Positions 1-10,062 are shown, counted from the first letter of the stretch. The stretch: DNA of 64,000 nt from Sepioteuthis lessoniana (GCA_963585895.1 OY757904.1:155880450-155944449), one strand, 5' to 3'. The notes: generated by a model from the sequence alone, not told the origin. Translations and numbers: made by a program.

Positions 1-895
1 ATTTCATGACAGACCTCTGTTCTATTTGTAGTGGCAAACCCATGTTTAACCCAGTTGTCAACATTTTCTTGACTAAAGCATTCTTCTCCATACACATCAT
101 ACATTCTTCTGTAAATTTCACATGGTTTGCACTTCTCAGCCAACAAATATTTCATGACAGACCTCTGTTCTATTTGTAGTGGCAAACCCATGTTTAACCC
201 AGTTGTCAACATTTTCTTGACTAAAGCATTCTTCTCCATACACATCATACATTCTTCTGTAAATTTCACATGGTTTGCACTTCTCAGCCAACAAATATTT
301 CATGACAGACCTCTGTTCTATTTGTAGTGGCAAACCCATGTTTAACCCAGTTGTCAACATTTTCTTGACTAAAGCATTCTTCTCCATACACATCATACAT
401 TCTTCTGTAAATTTCACATGGTTTGCCCTTCTCAGCCAACAAATATTTCATGACAGACCTCTGTTCTATTTGTAGGTGCAAACCCATGTTTAACCCAGTT
501 GTCAACATTTTCTTGACTAAAGCATGCTTCTCCATACACATCATACATTCTTCTGTAAATTTCACATGGTTTGCCCTTCTCAGCCAACAAATATTTCATG
601 ACAGACCTCTGTTCTATTTGTAGGTGCAAACCCATGTTTAACCCAGTTGTCAACATTTTCTTGACTAAAGCATGCTTCTCCATACACATCATACATTCTT
701 CTGTAAATTTCACATGGTTTGCACTTCTTAGCCAACAAATACTTGATGACAGACCTCTGTTCTATTTGTAGGAGCAAACCCATGTTTAGCCCATTTGTCA
801 ACATTTTTTTTACTAAAGCATTCTTCTCCATACACATCACACATTTTTCCGTAAATTTCACATGGTTTGCACTTTTTAGCCAGTAAAGATTTGAC
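1..895 (-). repeat. 148-bp tandem array carrying a mariner-type HTH fragment
   Basis: Six near-identical units of 148 bp start at 1, 149, 297, 445, 593 and 741; the last is diverged and the array runs off the left edge of the window. Read on the minus strand, each unit encodes a transposase-like helix-turn-helix segment with the motifs CEIYRRMYDVYGE and FSQENVDNWVKHGF, resembling the HTH_48 domain at the N-terminus of mariner-type transposases. Because 148 is not a multiple of three, the frame rotates from unit to unit, so no long repeat protein is made. The DDE catalytic part is absent. I read this as a tandemly amplified scrap of a dead transposase. The homology call is from memory of the family. 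Confidence 0.75.
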
Positions 896-1160
896 AACAG
901 ACCTCTGTTTAAGACTTGAGCACTATGTTTTATTTGCCACCATTTTGAATAGCCCCAAAACAAATATCTTTTTGCAAGATTAAAATACATTTTGCTATAA
1001 ACCAATTCCAAACAATGAGAAGTTTGCATTAATGGAAAAAAAATTGTGAAAAAAAATTCATTTTGCTTTTTTGAAAAAAGATTGAAAACTTATCACCGGA
1101 GTGAGAGGGAAATATGAAACTATCTCGACCATTAGGCAGACAAAATGTGTTCCTTTGTTT
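896..1160. other. unique flank of the tandem array, no gene seen
   Basis: AT-rich sequence to the right of the array. An open frame on the minus strand continues into the last array unit, but outside the unit I recognise nothing. Confidence 0.4.
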
Positions 1161-1525
1161 TTGATTTTCCCCTAAAATGGGTTTCTTTCTTTTGGGGTTT
1201 TTTTTGGGGTTTTTTTTTTTTTTTTGCTTGAACTTGAATTTTTTGTTTTTTAGTTTTCTCTTTCATTTTTCTTCTTTTCGCGCGTCATTTTTTTTTTCTT
1301 CGAACATTTTCTTCCATTCTAATTTTTTTTCACTCGTGTCTTGTCTTTTTTTAAAAATTATTTTCTCTTTCATTTTCCTTAATATGAAGCCTTTTTTTAT
1401 TTCTTTTTTTCTTAATTTTTACTTTAACGACATCTTTATTTTCTGCTTGTTACGTTTCTTCTTCCCTTATATTTTAACACTCTTTCTTTCTTTCTTTCTT
1501 TCTGTTTTCCTTTTTATTCAGTCAA
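1161..1525. repeat. T-rich low-complexity tract
   Basis: Long runs of T mixed with C (TTTTC, TTTCTTTC) fill this stretch. The phenylalanine-rich open frame across it is a composition artefact. Confidence 0.85.
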
Positions 1526-1552
1526 TGGTTTGTTGAATAGAAGGTAGATGAT

Positions 1553-1858
1553 CACACAGCTGCTGTTTTGTCGGATATTCCAGGATTTATTCAAAACAGC
1601 CTGTAGCAATGTTGTGCAGTTCCTTTCGACCATTTTCCTCCTTTCCTTTTCTTAGCGTCCTGGTGGTGCATTCGTCCAGTAGTAGTGAATCAGCTTTATA
1701 TCATCATAGAGATCAGATTTTCATATAATCAACAACCTGCTAACAGCAGACAATCCTTCGCTAGGCATATGTTGGCATTACTTTCTGTAGATGAGATATT
1801 GCTGTCGGGGTATGTGAACTGATCTCCTTAGTTCAGAGGCTTGCTACTTAAAGGGGAG
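1553..1858 (-). pseudogene. fragment of APE-type LINE, reverse transcriptase C-terminal region
   Basis: This stretch aligns by eye with 53.67-53.97 kb of the large LINE in the same window. Shared landmarks are the gcgtcc-tggtg-gtgcat block and the segment ending tatgtgaactgatc, equivalent to ggtgaatttgtcc in the better copy. It covers the region after the RT active site. It is heavily diverged, 5'-truncated and has no open frame. Confidence 0.65.
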
Positions 1859-2032
1859 AGAGCTTTGGCTTATGTAAAAAAAAAACAAAAAAAAAAAAAA
1901 ACAAACTTGAACTCTGTTTTACGAGCGTTCACGTAGAGGTCAATGACTCTTGCTGCTTGCTCAAGGTTATGCAGCACAGATGTATTTGGACAGGTGTATT
2001 TGCGATAAATGATTGATCATCAGTAAAGTTTG

Positions 2033-2324
2033 GAGGTGTCCGTGGTGTAATGGCTATCGTCGTAGGAAATGGACACGGTGAGACGAGTTCAAATCCTGGA
2101 CAAGACTGATTGCATTTCACATAGCACTAATACCCTTGGGAAAGGTATGAATCCAATTATTCTCCCTCCAGCTATGGGTAAATAGTAGGATAGACTAGGT
2201 TATTCAGCTTTGGTGAGGCAACTAGTCTAGAAGAAGGAAAACTCTGAATTCAAACCTGTTAAACTCCGCTTAAAAATTGACCTTGTGTTATATCCTGCCC
2301 GAGCGGAGGGGTTGGGTAAATATG
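2033..2324 (+). mobile_element. SINE family 1 copy with 14-bp target-site duplication
   Basis: A tRNA-derived SINE. The box A-like start is GTGGTGTAATGG and the box B-like segment is GAGTTCAAATCCTGG, followed by the family body (tttcacatagcactaatac, agctatgggtaaatagtag) and the tail gcggaggggttgggtaaata. It is flanked by ATCAGTAAAGTTTG at 2019-2032 and 2325-2338, which marks a complete LINE-mobilised insertion of about 292 bp. The family is the commonest SINE in the window. Confidence 0.9.
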
Positions 2325-2415
2325 ATCAGTAAAGTTTGCGTCTAACATAGTTACTGCAGGATATCTCCAGCATCTTCTCATAATCCATCAAGTATGATGA
2401 ACAAGTTATACTGGG

Positions 2416-2475
2416 TTGGGTTGGGTTGGATTTATGGCATATCAACCACTGTTGGTTATTTAAAACTAAATCCTG
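2416..2475 (-). mobile_element. SINE family 2 tail fragment
   Basis: Only the 3' tail of SINE family 2 is present (ATGGCATATCAACC and ggttatttaa read in the reverse direction). No promoter boxes remain. Confidence 0.5.
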
Positions 2476-2522
2476 TTTTTACACTTATATTAGATATATG
2501 ATTTTTAAAAAGATTTTCCATA

Positions 2523-3190
2523 CCTTTTCCAGTTCAAAATGGGAGTAGTTCAGTTCAAAATGGGAATAGTTCAGTTCAAAATGGGAATAGTTCATTTCAA
2601 AATGGAAAAATTATTATAAGTATAGATATAAAAAATATTTTATAAATTATTTTAACAATAAAATTGTTAACATTTTATAATATAAAAAAAAATTCTTCAA
2701 GTCATTTATTAGAACACAACATCTTCTAATGCTACGGCTGCAGGAATTTTAGATTGAATTCCAGCTATGAAACGATTGCATACTTCTGATGTAACCCTTC
2801 CCAATTCTTCTTCAATTAAATAAGTCAAAGCTCTTGGCCTTTGTTCAGTAATTGACAAGCCATCTCTTCTCTCCATTGCAAGAATACTCACAATTTTAGC
2901 AGCCAATTCCTGCTTGACGTAAGCTTTGATTAAAGACCATACTTGTTCAATCGGATTAAACATTGGACTGTATGGTCCCAACCTAAGCACTTCACATACT
3001 AGAAATTCTTCTTCACTAAAAACTTCTTCAATGTTTGAGTGACATGGGGCATTGTCAACAACCATCACAACTGGACCCCCATATTGTCTCTTTGCAGCTT
3101 TTTTATATTTATACTTATAATAATTTTTCCATTTTGAACTGAACTATTCCCATTTTGAACTGAACTATTCCCATTTTGAACTGGAAAAGG
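2523..3190 (-). mobile_element. Tc1/mariner-type relic with minisatellite inverted repeats
   Basis: A 668-bp element flanked by TA at both ends. Its outermost bases are CCTTTTCCAGTTCAAAATGG on the left and the exact inverse on the right. Each terminal inverted repeat contains tandem copies of a 21-bp unit (AGTTCAAAATGGGAATAGTTC): about 3.6 units on the left and 2.6 on the right, followed by a shared inner AT-rich arm. The interior holds only the 3' part of a transposase gene, so the copy is not autonomous. Confidence 0.85.
2709..3068 (-). pseudogene. transposase C-terminal half, Tc1/mariner (IS630) superfamily
   Basis: An open frame of 119 codons with the DDE signature of the Tc1/mariner group. 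VVDNAPCH carries the second catalytic Asp (residue 5), and GPYSPMFNPIEQVWS carries the third acidic residue (Glu 41), leaving 35 residues between them. A full transposase is roughly 300-400 residues, so the DNA-binding domain and first catalytic Asp are missing. The frame lies wholly inside the TA-flanked element. The enzyme would cut and paste DNA in the nucleus; this fragment cannot. The subfamily is not certain. Confidence 0.8.
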
Positions 3191-3199
3191 TATAGATAC

Positions 3200-3402
3200 A
3201 CACAGTTAAATTACCAAACAATTCGATTTTGTATAAGGCAAAGTTCAATGTTTCCAATTATTGCTATATATAACTTACAATTCAATTAAACATCAGTCAT
3301 TAGTTTGATTACAGTTCAATGATCAAACTGTTCTATTTCAAAGAATTCAATTTAGTATAAGTCATTTGTCTACATTCAGTTTAAATATCAAACATTTCTA
3401 TT
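3200..3402 (-). repeat. diverged ~75-bp minisatellite-like units (family C)
   Basis: Repeated motifs CAATTTAGTATAAG, ttcaatgatcaaactgttc and CTATTTCAAA recur at ~65-80 bp. The same motif set, inverted, follows the dispersed repeat at 34.9-35.2 kb, so the tract belongs with the adjacent family B repeat. Confidence 0.5.
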
Positions 3403-3595
3403 TGACCCATAGATAGGACCCTATCAGGTGCCACGACTCCGGGCCAAATTAGACCTGGGAGCAATAGCCATGAAGGGGAACTCCGCATTCCTCCAAAATC
3501 CAGCATTACTGGAGCCTCACCAGCAGGTTGTTTAATGTCATTTCCAGGATACTCATTTGGGTAGGGGTATCCTCTACAGTCAGCATGACTTGATG
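3403..3595 (-). repeat. dispersed repeat family B copy
   Basis: The reverse complement of the ~250-bp repeat best seen at 34.63-34.89 kb. It begins at the conserved 'gacccatagatagg-accctatcagg' end and includes the agcattactggagcctcacc segment. No coding capacity. Confidence 0.65.
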
Positions 3596-3784
3596 ATGAT
3601 GATGATTGCATCAAACTTTTACAGTTTTCTATTTTCATAACATTTTTTTTCCTTTCCTTTTACATTTTAAAATTCCTTCTTTCATTTATTTTTGTTTTCT
3701 TATTTTTTCCTCTTTTAGTTTTCTTTCTGTCAGCTAATCAGCAGTTTTTCTCTGGAAAGAAGAAAAAAATCTTTCCGCGTGCGC

Positions 3785-3818
<34 letters not shown>

Positions 3819-3821
3819 GTG
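3785..3821. repeat. (TG)n microsatellite
   Basis: An almost pure TG run. The histidine/threonine-repeat frames here are artefacts. Confidence 0.95.
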
Positions 3822-4047
3822 AATCCCGACGCGTACAAATCCGGGATGACAGCTCCATTTTCCATAAAACCGACAGCGATTCAAGATTCCCGTTACACCA
3901 GAGACGCTGACCAAACGAAAAACGAAACGAATTTGTCAAAGAATTCCGCTGATTTGACAATGCGAGCCCAGCTAATATGGGTGTGGCGACTTTATACCGA
4001 AGATATGTTAGCTTAAGCACTGTAGTAGACAAAAATTTAATGGGTAC

Positions 4048-4052
<5 letters not shown>

Positions 4053-4095
<43 letters not shown>

Positions 4096-4178
4096 GCTTG
4101 TGTATGCACAGGATATATGTATGTTTGTGAATATACGCCTGTGCGAATGTGTGTGGGATTATATATATATTGTTTGGG

Positions 4179-4224
<46 letters not shown>
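4053..4224. repeat. compound (TA)n / (TG)n microsatellites
   Basis: (TA)n at 4053-4094, then (TA)n at 4179-4204 running into (TG)n to 4224, with short unique sequence between them. Confidence 0.95.
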
Positions 4225-4225
<1 letters not shown>

Positions 4226-4257
4226 CTGTGTGTGGAGTATACATAGGTTCGGTTTTT

Positions 4258-4385
4258 GCTTCTTTGTTTAATGACATATAAACCTTCATGGGTTATCTAT
4301 AGCCCAAACCATCCTTGCTGAAGAACAGTTGGGGTATGATTTAATCTATTCCTGAAGGGATAAGGGAGGGGATCATACTAATATG
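4258..4385 (-). mobile_element. SINE family 2, 5'-truncated and diverged
   Basis: Read on the minus strand it matches the 3' half of SINE family 2 (ttaatgacatataaaccttc, atgggttat, gaagaacagttgggg). The tRNA-like head is missing. Confidence 0.6.
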
Positions 4386-4436
4386 CATATCGCGTATATG
4401 TATGAGAGTGTATGTGTATATATATGTGTGTATATA

Positions 4437-4604
4437 CAGTGTAACCCGGATATAAGAGACCCTGATATAAAAGAGATTTTTCTCTGGTTCCAAATTAGAG
4501 CCTACGTTACCTAAACAAAATACCCAAACCCAGATAAGAGAATCCCGGATATAAGATACTTAGTTTCCAGGTCCCGACAGCTCTCTTATATCCGGGTTAC
4601 ACTG
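4437..4604. mobile_element. Tigger/pogo-like MITE
   Basis: A 168-bp non-coding element with perfect 23-bp terminal inverted repeats starting CAGTGTAACCCGG, at 4437-4459 and 4582-4604, flanked by TA. The CAGT ends, TA target and short length fit a MITE of the pogo/Tigger branch. Assignment to that branch is inferred from the ends only. It sits between microsatellites. Confidence 0.85.
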
Positions 4605-4647
4605 TATATAGCCAATATATGCAAGTGGGCTCGCGTTTAAATCTATG

Positions 4648-4648
4648 C

Positions 4649-4698
<50 letters not shown>
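4648..4698. repeat. (AT)n-(GT)n microsatellite
   Basis: Pure AT run followed directly by a pure GT run. Confidence 0.95.
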
Positions 4699-4701
<3 letters not shown>

Positions 4702-4927
4702 CGCGCGTGCCTGTTTAAGTACATGAGTTTGTATGTGTATAAAAGTCATTTAATGTAGAATCATGAATAAATAAAAATTTACAGAAAATATTTTTATTTT
4801 TATAATTTTACATTTAATATTATTTAAAATTAAGACACATTCTTTACCCTTTTAAATTATGTATTTTTCCACGAGAATGAATTAAATATAGCAATGCATC
4901 TCTATATAAAAACTACCAAATGCCTTT

Positions 4928-5336
4928 GATGCGCGCTTAGCCTAACGGTTATTGTCTTTAGACAATGGTATTGTTGACACAAGTTCAAATCCTGGACGAA
5001 CTTATTTGTGTTTTCCTTCGAATTGATACTCCTGAGAAAGACATGAATCTATCTGTTCTGTTGATTAAAAATCATCATCATGTCACGCTGCTAGCAGGGA
5101 TCTCCCAGACACTCTCTCGCCATCCGTCTCTATCGTCCCTCGCTTCATGTGAAGAGGTCCACATGAGTAGATCGCTTATGAGTTTGATTAAAAATAGTTG
5201 AGCTGATTCTATTCTTTTGCCTGTATTAAACAATCAGTCTAGATGTAAGAAAATTCTGATTTCAAATCATTTTTACTCCGCTTAAAAAGTGACCTTGTTT
5301 CACTACCATCCTGTGTCAGAGTGGTTGGGTAAATAC
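4928..5336 (+). mobile_element. SINE family 1, split by a LINE tail insertion
   Basis: The head (cctaacggttattgtc, acaagttcaaatcctggacg) and the tail (tttttactccgcttaaaaag, gtggttgggtaaatac) are in the expected order. They are separated by a 111-bp foreign insert at 5073-5183. A second SINE tail fragment (tttactccgcttagaatttg) follows at 5340-5405. Confidence 0.75.
5073..5183 (-). mobile_element. tiny 5'-truncated APE-type LINE 3' end
   Basis: It matches the 3' terminus of the large LINE near 53.37-53.47 kb: catcatcatgtc followed by the ctctctcgcca-tc-tc-ctatc block. The insert is bounded by a perfect 12-bp direct repeat TTGATTAAAAAT (5061-5072 and 5184-5195). That is the footprint of target-primed reverse transcription that stopped after about 110 bases. 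Confidence 0.8.
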
Positions 5337-5384
5337 ATTTTTTACTCCGCTTAGAATTTGACCTTGTGTCACATCCTGCTCGTC

Positions 5385-5648
5385 ATGGAGGAATTAGGTC
5401 AATACATATTCGTATCGCCGGAAGAACTGACATGGCGTGATGTTGCATGTCTGGAAAGAACGCTTGTCTTTTACACCGAATTAAAGAATTCATCCATAGC
5501 ATTTGTTGAGAAATACTGGACACGTTTATATTACCCTTTACCCCAAGAGTATCGGTTGAGTATTTTTCATGAGAGTAACAGAAATCAGTGCACAATATTA
5601 ACCAAAAACTTTATGGATGAAAACAAAATTGAAGTAATTCAAGGGTGA
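5385..5648 (+). CDS. open frame of 88 codons, not recognised
   Basis: Beginning at an ATG, this frame gives a fairly ordinary composition (ELTWRDVACLERTLVFYTEL, then FVEKYWTRLYYPLPQEYRLS). I recognise no domain. It starts inside a SINE-tail fragment and ends at the left terminus of a mariner relic, so it could be a chance frame or a remnant of an older element. No splice or promoter context supports a host exon. Confidence 0.15.
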   Translation: MEELGQYIFVSPEELTWRDVACLERTLVFYTELKNSSIAFVEKYWTRLYYPLPQEYRLSIFHESNRNQCTILTKNFMDENKIEVIQG

Positions 5649-6128
5649 GTCAAAAGTTTTGCAATGTTTTACAGCGTTTTGGTTTGCAACGTATTTATCA
5701 CATCACTGAAGCAGTTTAAACCGTAGTATGGTAGTCGTTGGTCTGCTGACATCTTTTGCTTTTGAAAGCCGTACAGATAAAATTGCAATTTAGTCTGACT
5801 TATGGTTTACGAGTTCCAACTGGGCCATAACGCCGTGGAAGCCACCAAAAACATTTTTTATGCAAAATGTAAAGTCACAGTTGATCACAATTAAATAAAC
5901 AGAAGGTTAAAACATTGTTAGTCGAGTTACAAGAATCTTGTCCATTAGGTAGGGTCAAGTAGGCCTAAAACTATGTATTCCAAGGCCGTCCTCTAAGCGA
6001 GAGAATATCAAACGAGATGGGCATCTCACAGTCAAATGTAGTTCATCACCTTCACAGCTTCACTGAAAAGCATCCAGAGCTATTGAATTGTGCTACACGT
6101 AAGCAAAATATCGCAAAACTTGATTCAA
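5645..6128 (+). pseudogene. internally deleted mariner relic, HTH part only
   Basis: The ends are inverted: GTGAGTCAAAAGTTTTGC on the left, and the inverse of GCAAAATATCGCAAAACTTG on the right. Inside, the plus strand reads in broken frames as a transposase DNA-binding region (FQLGHNAVEATKNIF, then a diverged SSRPKTMYSKAVL). The equivalent minus-strand relic at 9.3-9.8 kb shows the same residues (LEDQTRSGRPK). No DDE domain remains. Several stops and frameshifts make it inactive. Confidence 0.65.
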
Positions 6129-6790
6129 CAGAGTAGAATAACTTTCAAATCAGCACTTAACCACATCGTCAACGAAAAAGGGTTGAAAATGTCACCAAAA
6201 GAATAAGAGCATAAACAAGATATGTGTGACGATTAAAAGGAAATAGAAAAGAGAATAACATTAAAAGATAAGATAAATACATACGACAATTTCCCAAGAG
6301 GCCTCTGACAGGAAGCGAAATTGACGCATGACTAAAAAGAAAGCTTTCCTGGCGCCAAAGAGAAACTCTCAGAAGCTTTTCTCGCCTCGAATTCGACGGA
6401 CATTTTTCTAGCGGCTGCTAGTTATGGGCGTACGTTCTAGCTGTGTCCCGGGGCCCTAACAGCGCGCTGTGTTTCCTGTTAGTACCAGCAAGACACACGA
6501 CGGATCCTCAAACTTGTAATTCCCGAAGATGATTCCATAATATACCTCAAACGTTTAGACAGGGACGCACGGCTATTTCTACTGTTTCAGGAAAACATTC
6601 TTTACCTCAGAATAGTTGTAAACCCCTAAAATAAAATTTGATTCAAAAAGTATCCTTTCTTTTACCTTCAGTCCTTAATTCCCTTACGGCTTCAACTGAC
6701 AAAAAAAAAAAAAAAAAGAGAAAAAACGGTGAATGGGGTTAGAAGAAAAAGAGTCAGTTTACAAACCGAAGAATTTCCCATCATACCAAC
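6129..6790. other. gene-free stretch
   Basis: Contains a poly-A run at 6702-6718 and a slightly GC-richer part at 6380-6500. I see no coding signal or recognisable repeat. Confidence 0.4.
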
Positions 6791-6794
6791 AGTT

Positions 6795-7062
6795 CACCAC
6801 AACCACGATATCCAATAAATGGACACAGCGAACAGAATTCAAAACCTGAAAAATCCTGTTTGCATTTCACATGACTCTAATAACTTTAGGAATGGTATAA
6901 ACCCATCTATACTCTGTCCAACTATTGATAAATAGGAGGACAGAGTGGGATCTTTAACCTTTGTATAGTTACTTGGCGAGAAGGAAATATTCTGAATTCA
7001 ATTTGTTGAACTACTAAAAAAAAACTGATGATATGTCACAATCAGAGGGGTTTTTAAATACT
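6795..7062 (+). mobile_element. SINE family 1, old diverged copy
   Basis: Recognisable by ccaataaatggacacagcg, ttgcatttcacatgactcta and gataaataggaggacagag in family order. The promoter boxes are degraded and many substitutions suggest an old insertion. Confidence 0.7.
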
Positions 7063-7213
7063 TTTAAACACCGATAAAATCTGCTATCATATTGTACAAT
7101 GTAGAAAATATATTTCATGAGATGCGGTGAACAAAACGATGCATTAATAAGCATAACATTTAACCTACTTGTTATTTCCGGTTAGCTATTTCTTTTCTAC
7201 TTTTTCCTCTTGC

Positions 7214-7491
7214 TATATATATATATATATATGTAGAGAAATTGATAACAACGATCCAGATCAATTAAATGCAGAGACTACGTTCAATGTAGTCTCTGCA
7301 TTTAATTGATCTGGCGTATATATATATATATATATATATATATGATTCACTTAATACCCTGTCCGGTGGCAAAAGCAGCTTGGTAGCGCCAGGAGTGGAA
7401 GTACCGCCTTGAGCTACCGAAACTGTGTTATCACCCCTGGTTGGCGGCTGATGAGGACATGGTATCGCACGTGCTTTCACACGTTGTATGA

Positions 7492-7526
<35 letters not shown>
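7214..7526. repeat. block bounded by (TA)n tracts, with a 26-bp hairpin
   Basis: (TA)n lies at 7214-7232, 7316-7343 and 7494-7525. Between the first two is a perfect 26-bp inverted repeat (7256-7281 and 7289-7314, loop GTTCAAT). TTGATAACAACGATCCA occurs as a direct repeat at 7242-7258 and 7528-7544. Between the second and third tracts (7345-7490) lies unique sequence with no gene. Confidence 0.8.
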
Positions 7527-7527
<1 letters not shown>

Positions 7528-7559
7528 TTGATAACAACGATCCAAGTGGAAGGAGAGAT

Positions 7560-7615
7560 TTATTGAGCGGTCGACCCTATAGCGTTTCGGTTCTACTGAA
7601 CCATCATCAGGACCA
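7560..7615 (-). ncRNA. weak hammerhead-like motif, Penelope-type
   Basis: The minus strand reads CTGATGA, a hairpin GGTTC-AGTA-GAACC, then GAAAC, which has the order of a hammerhead core. One extra U sits before stem II. I cannot find a convincing stem III and cleavage site; a downstream CAATAAA is the only hint. Motifs like this occur in Penelope-like retroelements, so this may be a decayed one. Low confidence. Confidence 0.3.
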
Positions 7616-7852
7616 TGAGGGGTGATATTAACGATTTTAAGTCAACGATGGATGTTTAAAAATGCAAAATATAAAAACCTAGGGGAAAATTTGTATAATT
7701 AGAAAGAGTTGGCCGTTTAATTGGCGAATCAGCGTTTGTTGTTTTAAATTACGTCATTTGACTTATTGGGAATATTGTAAAGAATTTATGTTACGTTTGT
7801 TGACCGAGAAAGATTTCGAGTCAGAAGGAAGAAAAAGAAAAAGAATAAGAAG

Positions 7853-7901
<49 letters not shown>

Positions 7902-9278
7902 ATAAAATATGGCAATAAGAAAACAAGATAAAATTCACGACTGAGAGTTTCACGTTGTGCATCAATTATCATTATCTTATTTCATACTTGAAATCTATTG
8001 TGATATTTCTCTGCATTTTCTTGCATTGAGGACAGGAAAGATTTTACGGATTAAAAACACTTTTATTTACGATTATGTTCATTCTGTTGTGGAATCATAA
8101 TTTGTCTATATATGCGTTCACAAAATAAACTTTGAATAAAAGGTTCGTAAAATACTTGTGATCCAATCTTATCCATTCATCTTATTCTTATACTGGCTCA
8201 GATGTATGGGACAGGCAGCGATGATCGAACTCAGTTCAGTAGAAATGGTCCTACGTACCAAATATTTACAAATAACCGACATGAAGTTATTACTTTGCGT
8301 ATGTCTTCGGAAAATGTACGTGTACGTATATATATGTCTGTGAATTTATAATGTGTAGATATTCCGTTCATATTACTGATTGCTTACGTTTGTTTGAATG
8401 TGTACTGTCGAGCAAGTCTTTTTTTTTTCGGTTACAAAGATACGTTTATGAGCCTGTGTGTATGTATCTTATAGAATATTTGTTTGACGTCATTTGTTTG
8501 CAGGTTTTTTCTTTCTTTCTTTCTTTTTTTTTTTTTTTTTTTGGTGCTTGGATCTGCGTTTGTGTGTCTGTGTGAGAACGGGCACCTTATCTTTAGTGTG
8601 CCCGGATGTATCGCAATTGCACGGAAGTTGTGGGTGGATCCTTATCTTTCAGTCTTGTTTCTACTTCCGTTTAATGATTTTTTAATTTTTTTTTTCATTT
8701 CTGACATTCCTTTTAGCTACATTTTGCGGGCTTTTTTTAAGCATGGACTCGACATTATTTATCCCGTTATTTTTTTTTCAATAAACCTAATAAGAACACA
8801 GCCATAAGCATTTTTTCGTGCACTGGCAAACATCAATGAACACACTTACAAACGCTTATATTAGGTAGATAAAAAATGTTACCAGTGCCTTCTTTAGCAG
8901 AACATTCAGGAAATCATAGAAGAGTCATTCAAGTTTATTGTTTTCTTATTCCTATTATTAAGTAACAAGCGTGAGAAAATTTAAAGAAATGCGTTCACCG
9001 AAAATTACAAAAAAAAAAAAAAGAGTTATGGTCAGAATAAAGAATCACTCTTTTCCTTCTTGATCGACACAAACAAAAAGCATTCGTTTTTTACAAGATA
9101 AACCCATTTTTCATTGCTAATAACTAGCAGTGAAAAATGGATTTAATTCATAATTAAGAAAATCGTGAGTTTATCCAGGTCAAATTTTGATATCCCAACA
9201 TACCCAAAATCAAACAAGTAAAATCTATTTCCTAGCTTCAGTAGGATTCAATGAGAATTATTAATATTAAAAGATAAG
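7616..9278. other. gene-free stretch with (TA)n and poly-T
   Basis: Holds a (TA)n tract at 7855-7894, a T-rich stretch at 8506-8542 and several T runs to 8780. Open frames here are driven by T-rich composition. I recognise no repeat family. Confidence 0.5.
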
Positions 9279-9280
9279 TA

Positions 9281-9817
9281 AAAGGTTTTGCAATATTTTG
9301 GTAATGTGAGGCATAATTCAGCAACTCCAGATGCTATTGCCGAGGTCATGAAACTGACAAACCACTCCCGACAGTAAGATGCCAAGTTCGCCTGATACTC
9401 TCCAAGTGCTACTCACAGGATTTGCATCTATGGCTTGAAGCACGGCCTTTAAATACACAATTTTAGGCCTACCTGACCTTGTCTGATCTTCGAGGTTCTT
9501 GGAACCAAAGGGAAATTTCTTCAACCATTTATTTATTGTGCTCTGATCAACTGCAATCTTATCTTTCATAAAATGTGTTTTTGGTGGCTTCCACGCAGTT
9601 TTACACCGGTTCGAACTCCAAAAGCATGAATTCCCGATTTGGACTACGTTGCTGGTTCATCTGTACGGCTTTCAACTTTCACACGGAGTCAAGCAAAGCC
9701 CAATGCGTAAGCACATAATCTTACTAACAACAGTGGGTACAATTCAATAGCCTAAACTGCTTCGGTAACGATATCTACGTACCAAGAGATAGCACGTACC
9801 AAAATATTGTAAAATTT
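9281..9817 (-). pseudogene. internally deleted mariner relic, HTH domain
   Basis: A 537-bp element flanked by TA with ~23-bp imperfect inverted termini (AAAGGTTTTGCAATATTTTG on the left). The minus strand encodes a transposase N-terminal region: VDQSTINKWLKKF, then LEDQTRSGRPK, then NPVSSTWRVSGELGI, which is the paired helix-turn-helix layout of mariner transposases. The catalytic half is deleted. It belongs to the same family as the relic at 5.65-6.13 kb, but in the opposite orientation. Confidence 0.75.
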
Positions 9818-10062
9818 TATTCATCGTTTTAATTTCGGGGATTTATACAAACTGATACAATGCAAAGATACTGCAGAAAGAAGTTAACGATAGCAATAAA
9901 ACTGTTATTTCTATTTCATCTTTGCCGGTATTTTTCTGTTAAATTGAAAGTACATAAATATTTACATAGTTCTCTTACTCTTCCGTCAGTAATATATATG
10001 ACATAGTTATAATAAAAAAAACAAGTTGTCCCATACCTGTTAATCACATTTCATGCTTTATC

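Noticed and set aside
1177-1536. Phenylalanine-rich 119-codon frame that looks membrane-like
   Set aside because: It comes from T-rich low-complexity DNA and has no motif.
7431-7470. CTGATGAGGAC on the plus strand, with CCGAAACTG upstream
   Set aside because: Tested as a circularly permuted (type II) hammerhead; stems II and III do not pair.
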